Assembly: GCA_037441765.1 (NCBI GenBank)
Contig: JBBIRM010000011.1
Location: forward strand, 1-36,512
Source of the DNA: JBBIRM01 sp037441765
Lineage (GTDB): Bacteria; Desulfobacterota; BSN033; UBA1163
DNA: 36,512 nucleotides
Direction: 5' to 3'
Shown here: positions 15,735 through 25,000 of the stretch, piece by piece
Numbering within the stretch: the stretch's first letter is position 1
Layout of the letters: every line of letters starts with the position of its first letter
Position numbers and translations under genes: made by a program
The notes under the pieces: generated by a model
Told to the model about the DNA's origin: nothing
What the model saw: only the letters and a program-made list of their open reading frames with translations
Databases searched by the model: none

Positions 15735-17023
15735 GGTCCTCCTCCAGGGTTGAAATAGGCCTTGGCCTCTCCAACTGTATAGAGCGATCCAGTGATACAG
15801 AATAAGTCTTCCCTCCCTGTTAGAGAGAGGCCTTTTGTGATGGCCTCATGGAGGTCCTCGACGATTTCTGCTTTATGCCCATTTCGTCCCAGTATCTGTT
15901 TGAGCAGTTGAGGCGGGGCAGCCCTTTCTGTGTGAGGCCTGGAGAGAATGACATGATCTGCAATGTGCGATAATTGATGAAGGACTGATTCTATATCCTT
16001 ATCCTTCATCATTCCAATGAGGAGGATGAGGTGCTGATATTGGAACTCCTCCTTTAAGGCCTTCTTAAGGACGACTGCTCCTGCAGGGTTATGGGCTCCG
16101 TCGAGGATCACCTTGGGAGATTGGCAGACCACCTCCAGCCTCCCAGGCCACTCAACATCCTTCAATCCCTCCACCATTGCATCAATGGAGATGGGATATC
16201 CATAATCTTCTAACACCTCTAAGGCCCCCAATGCCGTGGTAGCATTGATGATCTGATGGAGTCCTTTGAGATTGAGACGGAGGCCCCATAGTTTTCGATA
16301 AATCCCTTCGTAGTTGAAACTTCCATCCTCGCAGCGTTCGTGTCGAAAATGTTTGCCAACCCTGAATAGCGGAGCCCTCTTTTCCTTGCAGATCTTTGAA
16401 AAGAGTCGTAGGACATGAGGTTGGGTCACAGCGGTGATCAAGGGTTTTCCCTTTTTGATGATGCCTGCCTTCTCTCTGGCAATGCTAAGGATGCTACTGC
16501 CCAACTGTTCCTCGTGGTCTTTTGAAATGTTGGTGATAATCGAAATGAGAGGATCAATTACATTGGTAGAATCAAGCCTTCCTCCTAATCCCACTTCCAC
16601 AACGCTTAAATCCACCATCTTCTCCTTAAAATAGTGAAACGCCATGGCGGTAGTAAAATCAAAAAAAGTGAAAGGGGGAATGATACCAGCCTCTTCAATT
16701 CTCTTTCTCATCCATTCGGTCAGGGTCGCCACTTCCTCTTCTTCGATCTCCTTTCCGTTCACTTTAATTCTTTCGGTAAATCGGATTAGATGGGGAGAGA
16801 TATAGAGTCCCACTCGATATCCTTCTTTCTGGAGGATGGATGCGATTATCGCTGCGGTCGACCCTTTCCCATTCGTCCCCCCAATATGGATGGCCTGTAT
16901 CTCTTTGTGGGGATTTCCAATCGACTCTAAAATCCTCGAGACCTGGGTGAGGCCAAAGATCATCCCGAACCTTTCAAGGCCATAGAGGTAATCGAGCGAT
17001 TGTTGATAAGTCCCTTCTCCCAT
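15731..17023 (-). CDS. folC: Bifunctional folylpolyglutamate/dihydrofolate synthase
   Basis: 430 residues, a Mur-ligase-type ATP enzyme that adds glutamate to folates. The P-loop is IHIGGTNGKGSTAAI, followed by GLYISPHLIRFTERI, VEVGLGGRLDSTNV and the ISKDHEEQLG block, then the C-terminal ILDGAHNPAGA. Start at ATG 17023 with AAAGGA upstream. It begins 6 bases after accD ends and overlaps lptD by four bases; accD-folC pairing is common in Proteobacteria, whereas lptD as the next gene is a feature of this lineage. Confidence 0.95.
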   Translation of the reverse strand: MGEGTYQQSLDYLYGLERFGMIFGLTQVSRILESIGNPHKEIQAIHIGGTNGKGSTAAIIASILQKEGYRVGLYISPHLIRFTERIKVNGKEIEEEEVATLTEWMRKRIEEAGIIPPFTFFDFTTAMAFHYFKEKMVDLSVVEVGLGGRLDSTNVIDPLISIITNISKDHEEQLGSSILSIAREKAGIIKKGKPLITAVTQPHVLRLFSKICKEKRAPLFRVGKHFRHERCEDGSFNYEGIYRKLWGLRLNLKGLHQIINATTALGALEVLEDYGYPISIDAMVEGLKDVEWPGRLEVVCQSPKVILDGAHNPAGAVVLKKALKEEFQYQHLILLIGMMKDKDIESVLHQLSHIADHVILSRPHTERAAPPQLLKQILGRNGHKAEIVEDLHEAITKGLSLTGREDLFCITGSLYTVGEAKAYFNPGGGP

Positions 17024-17029
17024 TTTAAG

Positions 17030-17890
17030 TTAAATCCTTTGACCCTCTGGCATTAACATTTCTAAGAGGGAGGCCAGTGTATGACGAAGGTCTTTTCTCT
17101 CTACAATAAGATCGATCATTCCGTGCTCAAGAAGATATTCTGCCCTCTGAAATCCTTCAGGCAGTTCCGCACGGATGGTCTCCTTAATCACCCTTGGTCC
17201 TGCAAAACCGATCATCGCCTTGGGTTCGGCAATAATGATATCTCCCAACATGCCAATGCTGGCGGAGACCCCACCCGTGGTCGGATCAGTTAATACAGAG
17301 ATGTAAGGGATTTTGGCTTCATGGAGTTTGGCCAGGGCCGCACTGGTCTTTGCCATTTGCATAAGTGAAAGGATTCCTTCCTGCATCCTCGCTCCCCCGG
17401 AGGCGCAGAAAATGACCACCCCAATCCTTTTCTCAATGGCTCGTTCAATTAGGCGGGTAATCTTCTCTCCTACCACCGATCCCAAACTACCGCCCATAAA
17501 ATTAAACTCAAATATCCCAATCAACACAGGTTGGCCCTCAACTTTCCCTTCGCCACAGACGATAGCATCCTTCTGACCTGTGGCCTCCTGAGACTCTTTG
17601 ATCCGATGGGTATACCTTTTTATATCTTTGAACTCCAGGGGATCAGCAGAAACAAGGTCTGCGTCATATTCGATGAAGGTGCCAGGATCAAGCACACATT
17701 CAATTCTCTTTTTGGCAGGAATTTGAAAATGGTAATTGCATTTAGGACAGACCTGAAGGTTTCTTTCGATTACTTTTCGATAGATAATCTCATTACAGGA
17801 GTTACACTTTACCCAAAGTTGGTCGGTGAGCTTTAGCCCCTCTCTCTTCTCCTTCCCCTCCTTTTCCTCTTCTCTCTTAAACCAGGTCAT
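17030..17890 (-). CDS. accD: Acetyl-CoA carboxylase carboxyltransferase subunit beta
   Basis: 286 residues. The N-terminal zinc ribbon (CNSC, then CPKC about 20 residues later) is followed by the crotonase-like core: [40 protein letters not shown] and [12 protein letters not shown], all diagnostic. With AccA it transfers CO2 from carboxybiotin to acetyl-CoA at the start of fatty acid synthesis. A frame extends to 17959, but the family starts at MTWFKR (17890); the ribosome site there is weak (GGA). It heads the envelope operon. Confidence 0.96.
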   Translation of the reverse strand: MTWFKREEEKEGKEKREGLKLTDQLWVKCNSCNEIIYRKVIERNLQVCPKCNYHFQIPAKKRIECVLDPGTFIEYDADLVSADPLEFKDIKRYTHRIKESQEATGQKDAIVCGEGKVEGQPVLIGIFEFNFMGGSLGSVVGEKITRLIERAIEKRIGVVIFCASGGARMQEGILSLMQMAKTSAALAKLHEAKIPYISVLTDPTTGGVSASIGMLGDIIIAEPKAMIGFAGPRVIKETIRAELPEGFQRAEYLLEHGMIDLIVERKDLRHTLASLLEMLMPEGQRI

Positions 17891-18050
17891 CTTTTGATTC
17901 CATTGATTAATTAGACAAGAAAAATTAACAAAATATGGAAGAGATGTCAATTCAACCAAATATCGAAAAGGGAGATGTTTACTCCAAAGGTTTAAAGTCT
18001 CGTGTGAACTATAAGATTTGAAAAGAGGAGACTTCCTAATGGGGTTTATT

Positions 18051-18079
18051 TTGACAGAAACTCTTTTTCTTGTTAGAAA
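18051..18079 (+). promoter_or_regulatory. Sigma70-type promoter upstream of the RecB-like nuclease
   Basis: A perfect TTGACA (18051-18056) is 17 bases from TAGAAA (18074-18079), with TG one base before the -10 (an extended -10). Transcription would begin near 18086, giving about a 40-base leader with AAGGGAG before the ATG. Confidence 0.65.
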
Positions 18080-18127
18080 TTTAGAAGGAACTTCGCATTA
18101 AAATGAAAAATAGAAGAAGGGAGATGA

Positions 18128-19336
18128 ATGATGCCGACCTATTCCCATTCTCAACTCTCCACCTACGAGACCTGTCCCCACCAATATAGGCTTGCATACA
18201 TTGATAAGATCAAGATTGAGACAGAGGGGATTGAGGCCTTTATGGGATCCAGGGTCCATGAGGCCCTGGAGAAGCTTTATCGAGATTTAAAATTAACCAA
18301 ACTCAACAGCCTTGAAGAACTGCTCTCGTTCTATCATGAGAGATGGGATAAGAACTGGAGTGAGATGGTTCAGATCACCAGAAAAGAATATAGCGCTGAG
18401 GACTATCGCCGGTTGGGAGAAAAATGTATCACAGATTATTTCAAACGATATTTCCCTTTTGATCAAGGGAAGACACTGGGGCTTGAAGAAAATATCTATT
18501 TTCCGCTTGAAGAGGAGAAGGGGTACTGGATTAAAGGGTTCATTGACCGCCTGACCCTGGTGGACAATTGCATACTTGAAATACATGATTATAAGACCTC
18601 CAACCGGCTTCCATCCAAGGATGAGGTGGATTCGGATCGACAACTCGCCTTCTATCAAATGGGGGTGGAGGGAAAGTGGAAGGGTATTCGAGAGATTCAA
18701 CTGGTCTGGCACTATTTGACCTTTGATATAGAAATCCGTTCATCGAGAACCCCTGAACAACTTCAACAACTCCGCCAGGAGACCCTGGAACTGATCCGAA
18801 AGATTGAAACGGATAGATTCTTTAGCCCAAGAGAGGGTCCCCTTTGTGATTGGTGTGATTATCAAGGCCTCTGTCCCAAAAGGAGGCATCGGGTGGTGGT
18901 GGAAACCCTTCCACTCAATGAGTACCTTCAGGAAGAGGGGGTCTATCTGGTAAACCGTTATGTGGAATTGAAAGAGAGGAGAAGACGTTTGAATGAGGAA
19001 CTGGATGCGGAAATCAGTAAGATTGAAGAGGCTCTTTACGCCTATGCGGAAAGAAATGAGATAGATGCTATCTATGGAAGCGACCATGTGGCAAGGATTA
19101 GGAAGGAGATGAAAGAGAAATATCCCTTAAAAGGAGACCCTGGGAGAAAAGTCCTTGACGAAATTATTAAGAAAGCAGGGAAGTGGATGGAGGTTTCGGA
19201 TTTGAATCCTTGGATGCTGGCAAAGGTGATGAGTCGGGGAAGTTGGCCTCCCTCCCTGGTCAGTAAGATCAAGGAGTTTTTAAGCACAGAGGAAATCCGA
19301 TCGATTACTATATCAAAATGGAAGGAGAGAGAGTAA
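18128..19336 (+). CDS. RecB-like PD-(D/E)XK nuclease with putative iron-sulphur cysteines
   Basis: 402 residues. Residues 5-25 (YSHSQLSTYETCPHQYRLAY) and the GSRVHEALE helix (His44) are the N-terminal signature of the PDDEXK_1/RecB-Cas4-AddB nuclease group. Active-site residues follow: Asp140 in GFIDRL and Asp154-Tyr-Lys156 in IHDYKTS, then the QLAFYQMGV helix. Cys16 plus CDWCDYQGLC (Cys240, 243 and 249) match the four-cysteine arrangement that binds a 4Fe-4S cluster in AddB and Cas4. The last 130 residues are helical and carry no recognised domain. No helicase or CRISPR genes lie nearby. Start at ATG 18128; ATG 18131 is equally possible. Confidence 0.85.
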   Translation: MMPTYSHSQLSTYETCPHQYRLAYIDKIKIETEGIEAFMGSRVHEALEKLYRDLKLTKLNSLEELLSFYHERWDKNWSEMVQITRKEYSAEDYRRLGEKCITDYFKRYFPFDQGKTLGLEENIYFPLEEEKGYWIKGFIDRLTLVDNCILEIHDYKTSNRLPSKDEVDSDRQLAFYQMGVEGKWKGIREIQLVWHYLTFDIEIRSSRTPEQLQQLRQETLELIRKIETDRFFSPREGPLCDWCDYQGLCPKRRHRVVVETLPLNEYLQEEGVYLVNRYVELKERRRRLNEELDAEISKIEEALYAYAERNEIDAIYGSDHVARIRKEMKEKYPLKGDPGRKVLDEIIKKAGKWMEVSDLNPWMLAKVMSRGSWPPSLVSKIKEFLSTEEIRSITISKWKERE

Positions 19337-19397
19337 AGTACCCCTGAAGTGAATTTGAACATACAAAAACATTTGGGCTCAAATTATTCCATCATCT

Positions 19398-21851
19398 TTA
19401 ATTGAAGGACGAGAGCTTTATTTTTTCTCCATCCGTTGTAATAGAGATAGCCCCTTTTTGATCCGTTCGAAAGATCTTTATCCCTAACCTCTCATATCGC
19501 CTCAATACTTCAGGATGAGGAAGTTTGGCCTTATTTCGGTTATCGACACTGAGGATGGCGTAGGATGGTTTTACCCTCTGAAGGAATGGCAGGGTGCTCG
19601 ATGATAAACTTCCGTGATGGGGAATTTTTAAAATATCCGCCTTAAGGGAGAGGCCTTCTCTTAACATCCTATCCTCGGCCTCTTCCTCGATATCTCCGGT
19701 CAGTAACACTCGGATATTTTTAAACTGTAATTTCATAACCAACGATTGGTTATTTATATACCTCGAATCCACCTTCTCACTTTTGGGTTCTTTTCTTTCC
19801 GGAGGATGGAGGATAGAGAGTTGAACCCCATGGATGTTTAGAGTAGAGATTGAGGCATGGAGGATATATCTTTTTATCTTTTTTCTTAAAAGGATTTCTT
19901 CTAATCCTTGATAGGAAGGAGATTCTACACGAAGACCATTCTCCCAGAATTGATCGATTGAGAAATGGGAGGCAATAAAAAGAAGACCTTTGAGGTGATC
20001 CGGATCGGGATGGGTGAGGACAAGATAATCAATTCTACAAATCTTTTTTTTCCATAAAAAGGGGGCGATCACTTTCTTTCCGATATCAAAGCGTTCCCCA
20101 TAAAGACCACCTCCATCGATCAACATCCGCTTGCCCCTTGGGAATTCGATAAGAATTGAATCCCCTTGTCCCACATCGATAAAGGTCATCTTTAACTCAT
20201 TTTGGAAATATCCCCTTAGATTCCAATAGGCAAGATCCAGGGCGAAGATGAATAGGATTCCCACAAAGAGATATTGGGGGAGTCTTTCCCTTCGGAGATG
20301 GATACTTAAAAATAGTAGAAGATAGAAGAGGAGGATTTCGAAGGCAGAGGGAGTAGGGAGATAGATAGAGGCAAGAGGAAAGGAGGCAAGAAATGAAAGA
20401 ACTTCTAACAAGGCAAGGGTAAGGAAGTGGTTGAGGTTGATAAGAAGGGTAGCCAGGGGTGAGACGAAGAACGATAAAAAGGAGGCTATCAGGCTAATTG
20501 GGACGATGAGAAATCCCACCCAGGGAATCGCCAAGAGATTGGTGATAAGACCTATGGGAGAGATTCGGTTAAAATGTAGAACAACAAAGGGCGCTGTGCC
20601 CAATGTAGCAATTGTGGTGGCAAGGAGGGAGATCTTTAAATAGCACCAGAGGCGGGTCTTCAATGAGGTTGTGGGTTGTGGAAGAATATCTTTTTGCCCG
20701 AATTCATAAAGTATTTTGGGTAAGAAATAGAGAATGGAAAGGACAGAGAGAAACGAGAGTTGAAAGGATATGTCAAAGAGGGAAGGGGGAGATACGAGGA
20801 GGATGAGAAAGGCTGCTAATATTAGAGTATAAAGAAGGTTTCTTTCTCTACTGAAGAGAATGGATAGGAAGAAGACGATGACCATGATCGTGGCTCGAAC
20901 CACAGAGATTCCTCCTCCTGCAATGAAGGTATATAGGAGGATAATTGGAATGGTCAAACCTGCTGCCCATTTTTTTAAAGAAAATGTAAGGAGGAGAAAC
21001 TCTGAACGTTTTAATACCCAGAAGATCAAAGAGAATGAGAGAAGGGCGATGATTCCCAGGTGGTCCCCTGAGATCGCAAGGAGGTGGGCTATTCCTGTAG
21101 AAGTGAAATATTCCTTTATCTCCTCTGGGATATTCCCTTGTTCCCCGAGAACAAGGGCCTCGAAGATTCCTGAGAAGCGGGGGTCCGACTCCTTCTGGAG
21201 GAAATGTCGAATCTGATCCCTCCAGTCTTCAATCTGCAGGAGGACTGGGTTTTTAAACCCCTTTCCAATTTTCACCCATCCCTTCTCTTCGGATAAAAAT
21301 CCAATTGCATAGATCCTTTTAAAGGCAAGGTGACGTTGGTATGAGAAACCCCCGGGGTTACAAAACCCGCGAGGGGGATAGAGCCTGCAATGAAATCTAA
21401 GGCTATCGCCCATTCGAAACCCTTCGATTCCACCCCTGAAAAAGAGAAGGAGGTGCCCTTCTATTGGAATATGCCGGTTTGATATGATTACCTTTTCGGA
21501 GCGGATCACCAGTTGGGTCCACTCCTGAGATCGTTCTTCAATCCGGTCAATCATTCCCTCCATAGCGATCCGATCGGCTCCTATGAAACGGGAGAGGGAA
21601 GAAGAGGAATGGAGGGGGTTTAGATAGAGATGGATGGAGAAGAGTCCGAGAAAAAAGAAGACCAGAAGGGCCATCCAGGTAGACCATTTCCTTTTTTTTA
21701 TCCCCATTGCACAGGCCCAAATTCCAAGCAAAAATAGTGGGGTAAATAAAATGGCATGGCTGGGAAGTGGAGGAACCCAGAGGCCTGTGGAAAGCCCTAT
21801 TGCATAGGAGAGCAAAACGGGAAGGAGGGGAAAGGAAAGTAGGGCAAGCAT
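19398..21851 (-). CDS. comEC: DNA internalisation competence protein ComEC/Rec2
   Basis: 817 residues. The protein starts with membrane segments and an OB-like N-terminal domain (DUF4131, to about residue 215), then the polytopic 'Competence' channel domain (about 225-500, with GIAHLLAISGDHLGI as its signature), then a metallo-beta-lactamase-type domain (about 535-780) with IDVGQGDSILI, THPDPDHLKGL and IPHHGS. ComEC is the inner-membrane DNA channel of natural transformation; the lactamase-like part is thought to degrade the non-transported strand. No comEA or pilus gene is present. The ATG is preceded by GAGGTG at 12 bases, so the start is moderately certain. It converges with the nuclease gene. 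Confidence 0.93.
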   Translation of the reverse strand: MLALLSFPLLPVLLSYAIGLSTGLWVPPLPSHAILFTPLFLLGIWACAMGIKKRKWSTWMALLVFFFLGLFSIHLYLNPLHSSSSLSRFIGADRIAMEGMIDRIEERSQEWTQLVIRSEKVIISNRHIPIEGHLLLFFRGGIEGFRMGDSLRFHCRLYPPRGFCNPGGFSYQRHLAFKRIYAIGFLSEEKGWVKIGKGFKNPVLLQIEDWRDQIRHFLQKESDPRFSGIFEALVLGEQGNIPEEIKEYFTSTGIAHLLAISGDHLGIIALLSFSLIFWVLKRSEFLLLTFSLKKWAAGLTIPIILLYTFIAGGGISVVRATIMVIVFFLSILFSRERNLLYTLILAAFLILLVSPPSLFDISFQLSFLSVLSILYFLPKILYEFGQKDILPQPTTSLKTRLWCYLKISLLATTIATLGTAPFVVLHFNRISPIGLITNLLAIPWVGFLIVPISLIASFLSFFVSPLATLLINLNHFLTLALLEVLSFLASFPLASIYLPTPSAFEILLFYLLLFLSIHLRRERLPQYLFVGILFIFALDLAYWNLRGYFQNELKMTFIDVGQGDSILIEFPRGKRMLIDGGGLYGERFDIGKKVIAPFLWKKKICRIDYLVLTHPDPDHLKGLLFIASHFSIDQFWENGLRVESPSYQGLEEILLRKKIKRYILHASISTLNIHGVQLSILHPPERKEPKSEKVDSRYINNQSLVMKLQFKNIRVLLTGDIEEEAEDRMLREGLSLKADILKIPHHGSLSSSTLPFLQRVKPSYAILSVDNRNKAKLPHPEVLRRYERLGIKIFRTDQKGAISITTDGEKIKLSSFN

Positions 21852-21888
21852 TTTCGAGTGGGCACCTCTATAAAAAATTACAAATCAT

Positions 21889-21916
21889 TTGACTTTATTA
21901 TACAAAATTATATAAT
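21889..21916 (+). promoter_or_regulatory. Sigma70-type promoter of the rpsU-rpoD operon
   Basis: TTGACT (21889-21894) and a perfect TATAAT (21911-21916) are 16 bases apart in an AT-rich stretch 40 bases before rpsU. The next ribosome site is AAGGAGGGAGG. The box pair is among the strongest in the window and heads the macromolecular-synthesis operon. Confidence 0.75.
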
Positions 21917-21955
21917 ATTTATTTAAAATAAATTAAGGAGGGAGGGGGAAAATGG

Positions 21956-22159
21956 ATGCCTGGCATTAGGATCAAAGAGAATGAATCTTTTGAAAATGCC
22001 CTCAGAAGGTTCAAAAAACAGGTCGAGAAAACAGGGATATTATCAGAGATTCGAAAGAGAGAGCATTATGAGAAACCCAGCATTAAGAGGAAGAAAAAGA
22101 TGATCGCCGCAAAGAAGAGGGCAATGAAAAGAATGCGAAAAATGATGGAGAGAGGTTAA
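21956..22159 (+). CDS. rpsU: 30S ribosomal protein bS21
   Basis: 67 residues, very basic. [19 protein letters not shown] is the bS21 signature, followed by [10 protein letters not shown] and a lysine/arginine-rich helix to the end. bS21 sits at the anti-Shine-Dalgarno end of 16S rRNA and aids initiation. The ATG at 21956 follows a strong AAGGAGGGAGG; an ATG at 21952 is out of frame. The gene leads the operon with yqeY starting 2 bases after its stop, the same arrangement that puts bS21 ahead of primase and sigma factor in many bacteria. Confidence 0.96.
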   Translation: MPGIRIKENESFENALRRFKKQVEKTGILSEIRKREHYEKPSIKRKKKMIAAKKRAMKRMRKMMERG

Positions 22160-22161
22160 GG

Positions 22162-22608
22162 ATGGGACTGGAGGAGAGATTGGTAGAAGAGATGAAAGAG
22201 GCAATGAAATCCAACGATAAGTCGCGTCTTTCCACGATACGGATGCTAAGATCTGCTATTAAAAATAAGGAGATTGAACAAAGAGGGAAATTGGATGATG
22301 AGGGGATTTACAAAGTGATCCAAGCCATGGTTAGAAAAGGAGAGGAGTCCATTGAACAATTTAAGGCAGGCGGTAGAATGGATCTTGTAGAGAAGGAGAG
22401 AAGAGAGATAGAGATTCTAAATTCCTTTCTCCCTCAGCCCATGGGTAAGGAAGAAATTTTAAAGATTATTGATCAAGTTATTGTTGAGACAGAGGCCAAG
22501 TCCTTGAAAGATATGGGAAAGGTGATGAAATCCCTTATGCCCAGATTAGGGGGGAGGGCAGACGGGAAACTGGTCAATCAATTGGTTAGGGAAAGGCTTT
22601 CTCCTTAA
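22162..22608 (+). CDS. yqeY: GatB/YqeY domain-containing protein
   Basis: 148 residues of the YqeY family, which resembles the tRNA-binding tail of GatB amidotransferase. The N-terminal LVEEMKEAMKSNDKSRLSTIRMLRSAIKN block and the FLPQPMGKEEILKII motif are typical. It is probably involved in tRNA or aminoacyl-tRNA metabolism, but no activity is established. It starts 2 bases after rpsU and is followed 35 bases later by mutS2; rpsU-yqeY adjacency is common in many bacteria. Confidence 0.92.
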   Translation: MGLEERLVEEMKEAMKSNDKSRLSTIRMLRSAIKNKEIEQRGKLDDEGIYKVIQAMVRKGEESIEQFKAGGRMDLVEKERREIEILNSFLPQPMGKEEILKIIDQVIVETEAKSLKDMGKVMKSLMPRLGGRADGKLVNQLVRERLSP

Positions 22609-22643
22609 TCCCCTCTTTTACCCATTTTCCATTTTTATTTAAG

Positions 22644-24992
22644 ATGGATGATCATTCCCTCAGGGTTTTAGATTACTTCCATTTGCTCAATATCCTGAAA
22701 GAATATTCTATATCTTCCTTAGGTCAAAAGAGTTGCGAGGCATTAAGACCCCTATCAGACCTTTCCTCCATTCAAAAAAAATTGGCTGAGGTTTTAGAAT
22801 TTAAGGAGATTTTGGAGACCCTTGGGGAGCCTTCCTTTTATGGAATAAAAGATATCGGGGTGATCTTAAAGCGATTAGAGGTTGAGGGCTCTTCGCTGAC
22901 AGTTCAGGAACTGTTAGACATCCTCACTCATATCGAGTTGTGTAAAAGTGTTAAACGATTTTTTAAAAAGGCGGATGCCAACCGGATCCCTCACCTTCAT
23001 GAAAAGATTTCCAAACTCTCTTCATTAAAGATTCTCGAAAAGGATATTCTCCAGGCGATCAATAAAAATGGGGAGATACTCGATCGAGCAAGCCCTGCCC
23101 TTTTAGAGATTCGAGACCGTCTTAGAGGGCTTCGTGAGAAGGCAAAGAAGATGCTCGATCATCTCCTCCATCGTGAGGACCTTCAGCCCATTTTTCAAGA
23201 ACCTCTGATCACCATTAGAAATGGAAGATATGTACTTCCCATTAAAGCCGATGCGGAACACAGGCTGGAAGGGATTATCCATGACCACTCTCAAAGCCGT
23301 ATGACTTATTTCCTGGAACCATTTCCACTGATCGGCATCAACAATGAGATCAATATCTTGGTGGCAGAGGAGAAAGAGGAGGAATACCGAATCCTGGCCA
23401 ATCTCTCTGAAAGGGTAAGGGAAGAGAGATCACATCTCTGGCTGGATCTTGAAGTCTTAGGAGAATTAGACCTTCTCTCTGCGATGGCAAAACTCTCCAT
23501 CCTTTTAAAAAGCGTTTGCCCAGTATTGAATGAGGAGGGAAGGGTGGATATGAGAGAGGCAAGAAACCCAATCCTCACCCTCCAGGATCAGAATCGGGTG
23601 GTTCCTATCCACCTCCGGATAGGGGATGGAAAGAAGGTTTTGATTTTAAGCGGTGCCAATGCAGGAGGAAAGACCGTTGCCCTAAAAACTTTAGGGCTTC
23701 TGACCTTGATGGTTCAATCCGGGCTTCCTATCCCTGTTGCGGAAGGGAGCCATGTCTCCATCTTTCAAGATGTCTTTGCTGTGATTGGAGATGAGCAGAA
23801 TATTGAAGAAAACCTTTCCACCTTCTCAAGCCATCTTCTTCATGTGGATCAGATTTTGAAGAAATCGAATTCCCGCACACTGGTCCTTTTAGATGAATTG
23901 GGTGTGGGGACCCATGCCTCTGAAGGATGTGCCCTGGCAATGGGCTTTCTTGACCAGTTCAGGCAGAAGGGGGCCTCCGTCATTGTGACAACTCACTTCG
24001 ATCCTCTTAAGGCCTATGGATATCTTCACCCCGATGTGGAAAATGTGGCAGTGGAGTTTGATGAAGTCACCCTTGAACCGAAATATACTCTCTCTTATGG
24101 GACGTCGGGATGGAGCAATGCCTTTTTAATTGCTGAAAAACTTGGGATTTCAGAAAGGGTCATTCAAATGGCCCGACGTCATCAGGATGGAGGGGACCAG
24201 GAGATAAAGCAGGCCCTTGAGGAACTGGAACGGGTGAGGTTCAAATTGGAAAGGGAGCGTCAGCAATTTTCCAAAGTAAGAGAAGAGGCAATTCGAGAGC
24301 GAGAAAGGTTGAAAGAGATCATTGAAGGGATCAAACGAAAAAGGGAAGAGATTTATTCTCGAGCAGAGGCGAGGGTGAATCAGGCCATTCAGCGAATCGA
24401 ACAGGAGTTAAAAGATTGGCTCAAACGGGTAAAAGACGAGAAATCCCACCCCCATTTTCAGACCTATCGCAAGGAGATTCAAAAGATCAAAGAGGGATCC
24501 CTCCCATCGCCCAAGGGTAAGGGAAAACGGAAAGAAACGATTGGCTTAAAGATAGGAGAACGTGTTAGAATTGAAAGCCTGCGTTGCGATGGGGTTGTAA
24601 TAAAAATTGATGAAGCATTAAGACAGGTAGAAGTACTGACGGAAAAGGCAAAGGTTAAGGCCTCTCTTTCCGACATTATTCAGATCCCTCAGGTAGGAGG
24701 TGGAGAGACTGAGATGAAGTGGACACAGGAGGATTCTTCAAAAAAGGAGATGCCCTCTGTGATAAAGGTGATTGGATTGAGGGTGGAGGAGGCTTTGCCA
24801 AAAGTCGATAAATTCATTGATCAAGCCCTTTTCCATGGTCTTGAGAAAGTTCATATCGTCCATGGGGTTGGATCGGGAAGGTTGAAAAATGCAATTAGCC
24901 AATTCTTAAAAGGTCATCGAGGAGTCAAAAATTTTTCACCTGGGGATGGAATGAGGGGAGGCCAGGGGATTACGGTCGTTGAATTGAGGTAA
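22644..24992 (+). CDS. mutS2: Endonuclease MutS2
   Basis: 782 residues, the full family length. The clamp and lever helices fill the first 300 residues; the ABC ATPase has Walker A GANAGGKT near residue 336, VFAVIGDEQNIEENLSTF (signature) and LVLLDELGVGTHASEG (Walker B, D-loop). A coiled coil (about 515-600) leads to a KOW-like strand region and a C-terminal Smr nuclease domain (about 700-782) with HIVHGVGSGRLK. MutS2 suppresses recombination and, in Bacillus, rescues collided ribosomes. The Smr sequence LRVEEALP replaces the more usual LRxxEA; otherwise nothing is missing. No clear ribosome site precedes the ATG. Confidence 0.95.
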   Translation: MDDHSLRVLDYFHLLNILKEYSISSLGQKSCEALRPLSDLSSIQKKLAEVLEFKEILETLGEPSFYGIKDIGVILKRLEVEGSSLTVQELLDILTHIELCKSVKRFFKKADANRIPHLHEKISKLSSLKILEKDILQAINKNGEILDRASPALLEIRDRLRGLREKAKKMLDHLLHREDLQPIFQEPLITIRNGRYVLPIKADAEHRLEGIIHDHSQSRMTYFLEPFPLIGINNEINILVAEEKEEEYRILANLSERVREERSHLWLDLEVLGELDLLSAMAKLSILLKSVCPVLNEEGRVDMREARNPILTLQDQNRVVPIHLRIGDGKKVLILSGANAGGKTVALKTLGLLTLMVQSGLPIPVAEGSHVSIFQDVFAVIGDEQNIEENLSTFSSHLLHVDQILKKSNSRTLVLLDELGVGTHASEGCALAMGFLDQFRQKGASVIVTTHFDPLKAYGYLHPDVENVAVEFDEVTLEPKYTLSYGTSGWSNAFLIAEKLGISERVIQMARRHQDGGDQEIKQALEELERVRFKLERERQQFSKVREEAIRERERLKEIIEGIKRKREEIYSRAEARVNQAIQRIEQELKDWLKRVKDEKSHPHFQTYRKEIQKIKEGSLPSPKGKGKRKETIGLKIGERVRIESLRCDGVVIKIDEALRQVEVLTEKAKVKASLSDIIQIPQVGGGETEMKWTQEDSSKKEMPSVIKVIGLRVEEALPKVDKFIDQALFHGLEKVHIVHGVGSGRLKNAISQFLKGHRGVKNFSPGDGMRGGQGITVVELR

Positions 24993-25000
24993 GCAAAGGG

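Noticed and set aside
19352..19385. AATTTGA/TCAAATT inverted repeat between the nuclease gene and comEC
   Set aside because: Only 7 bp with a 20-base loop and no T-run; too weak to call a terminator.
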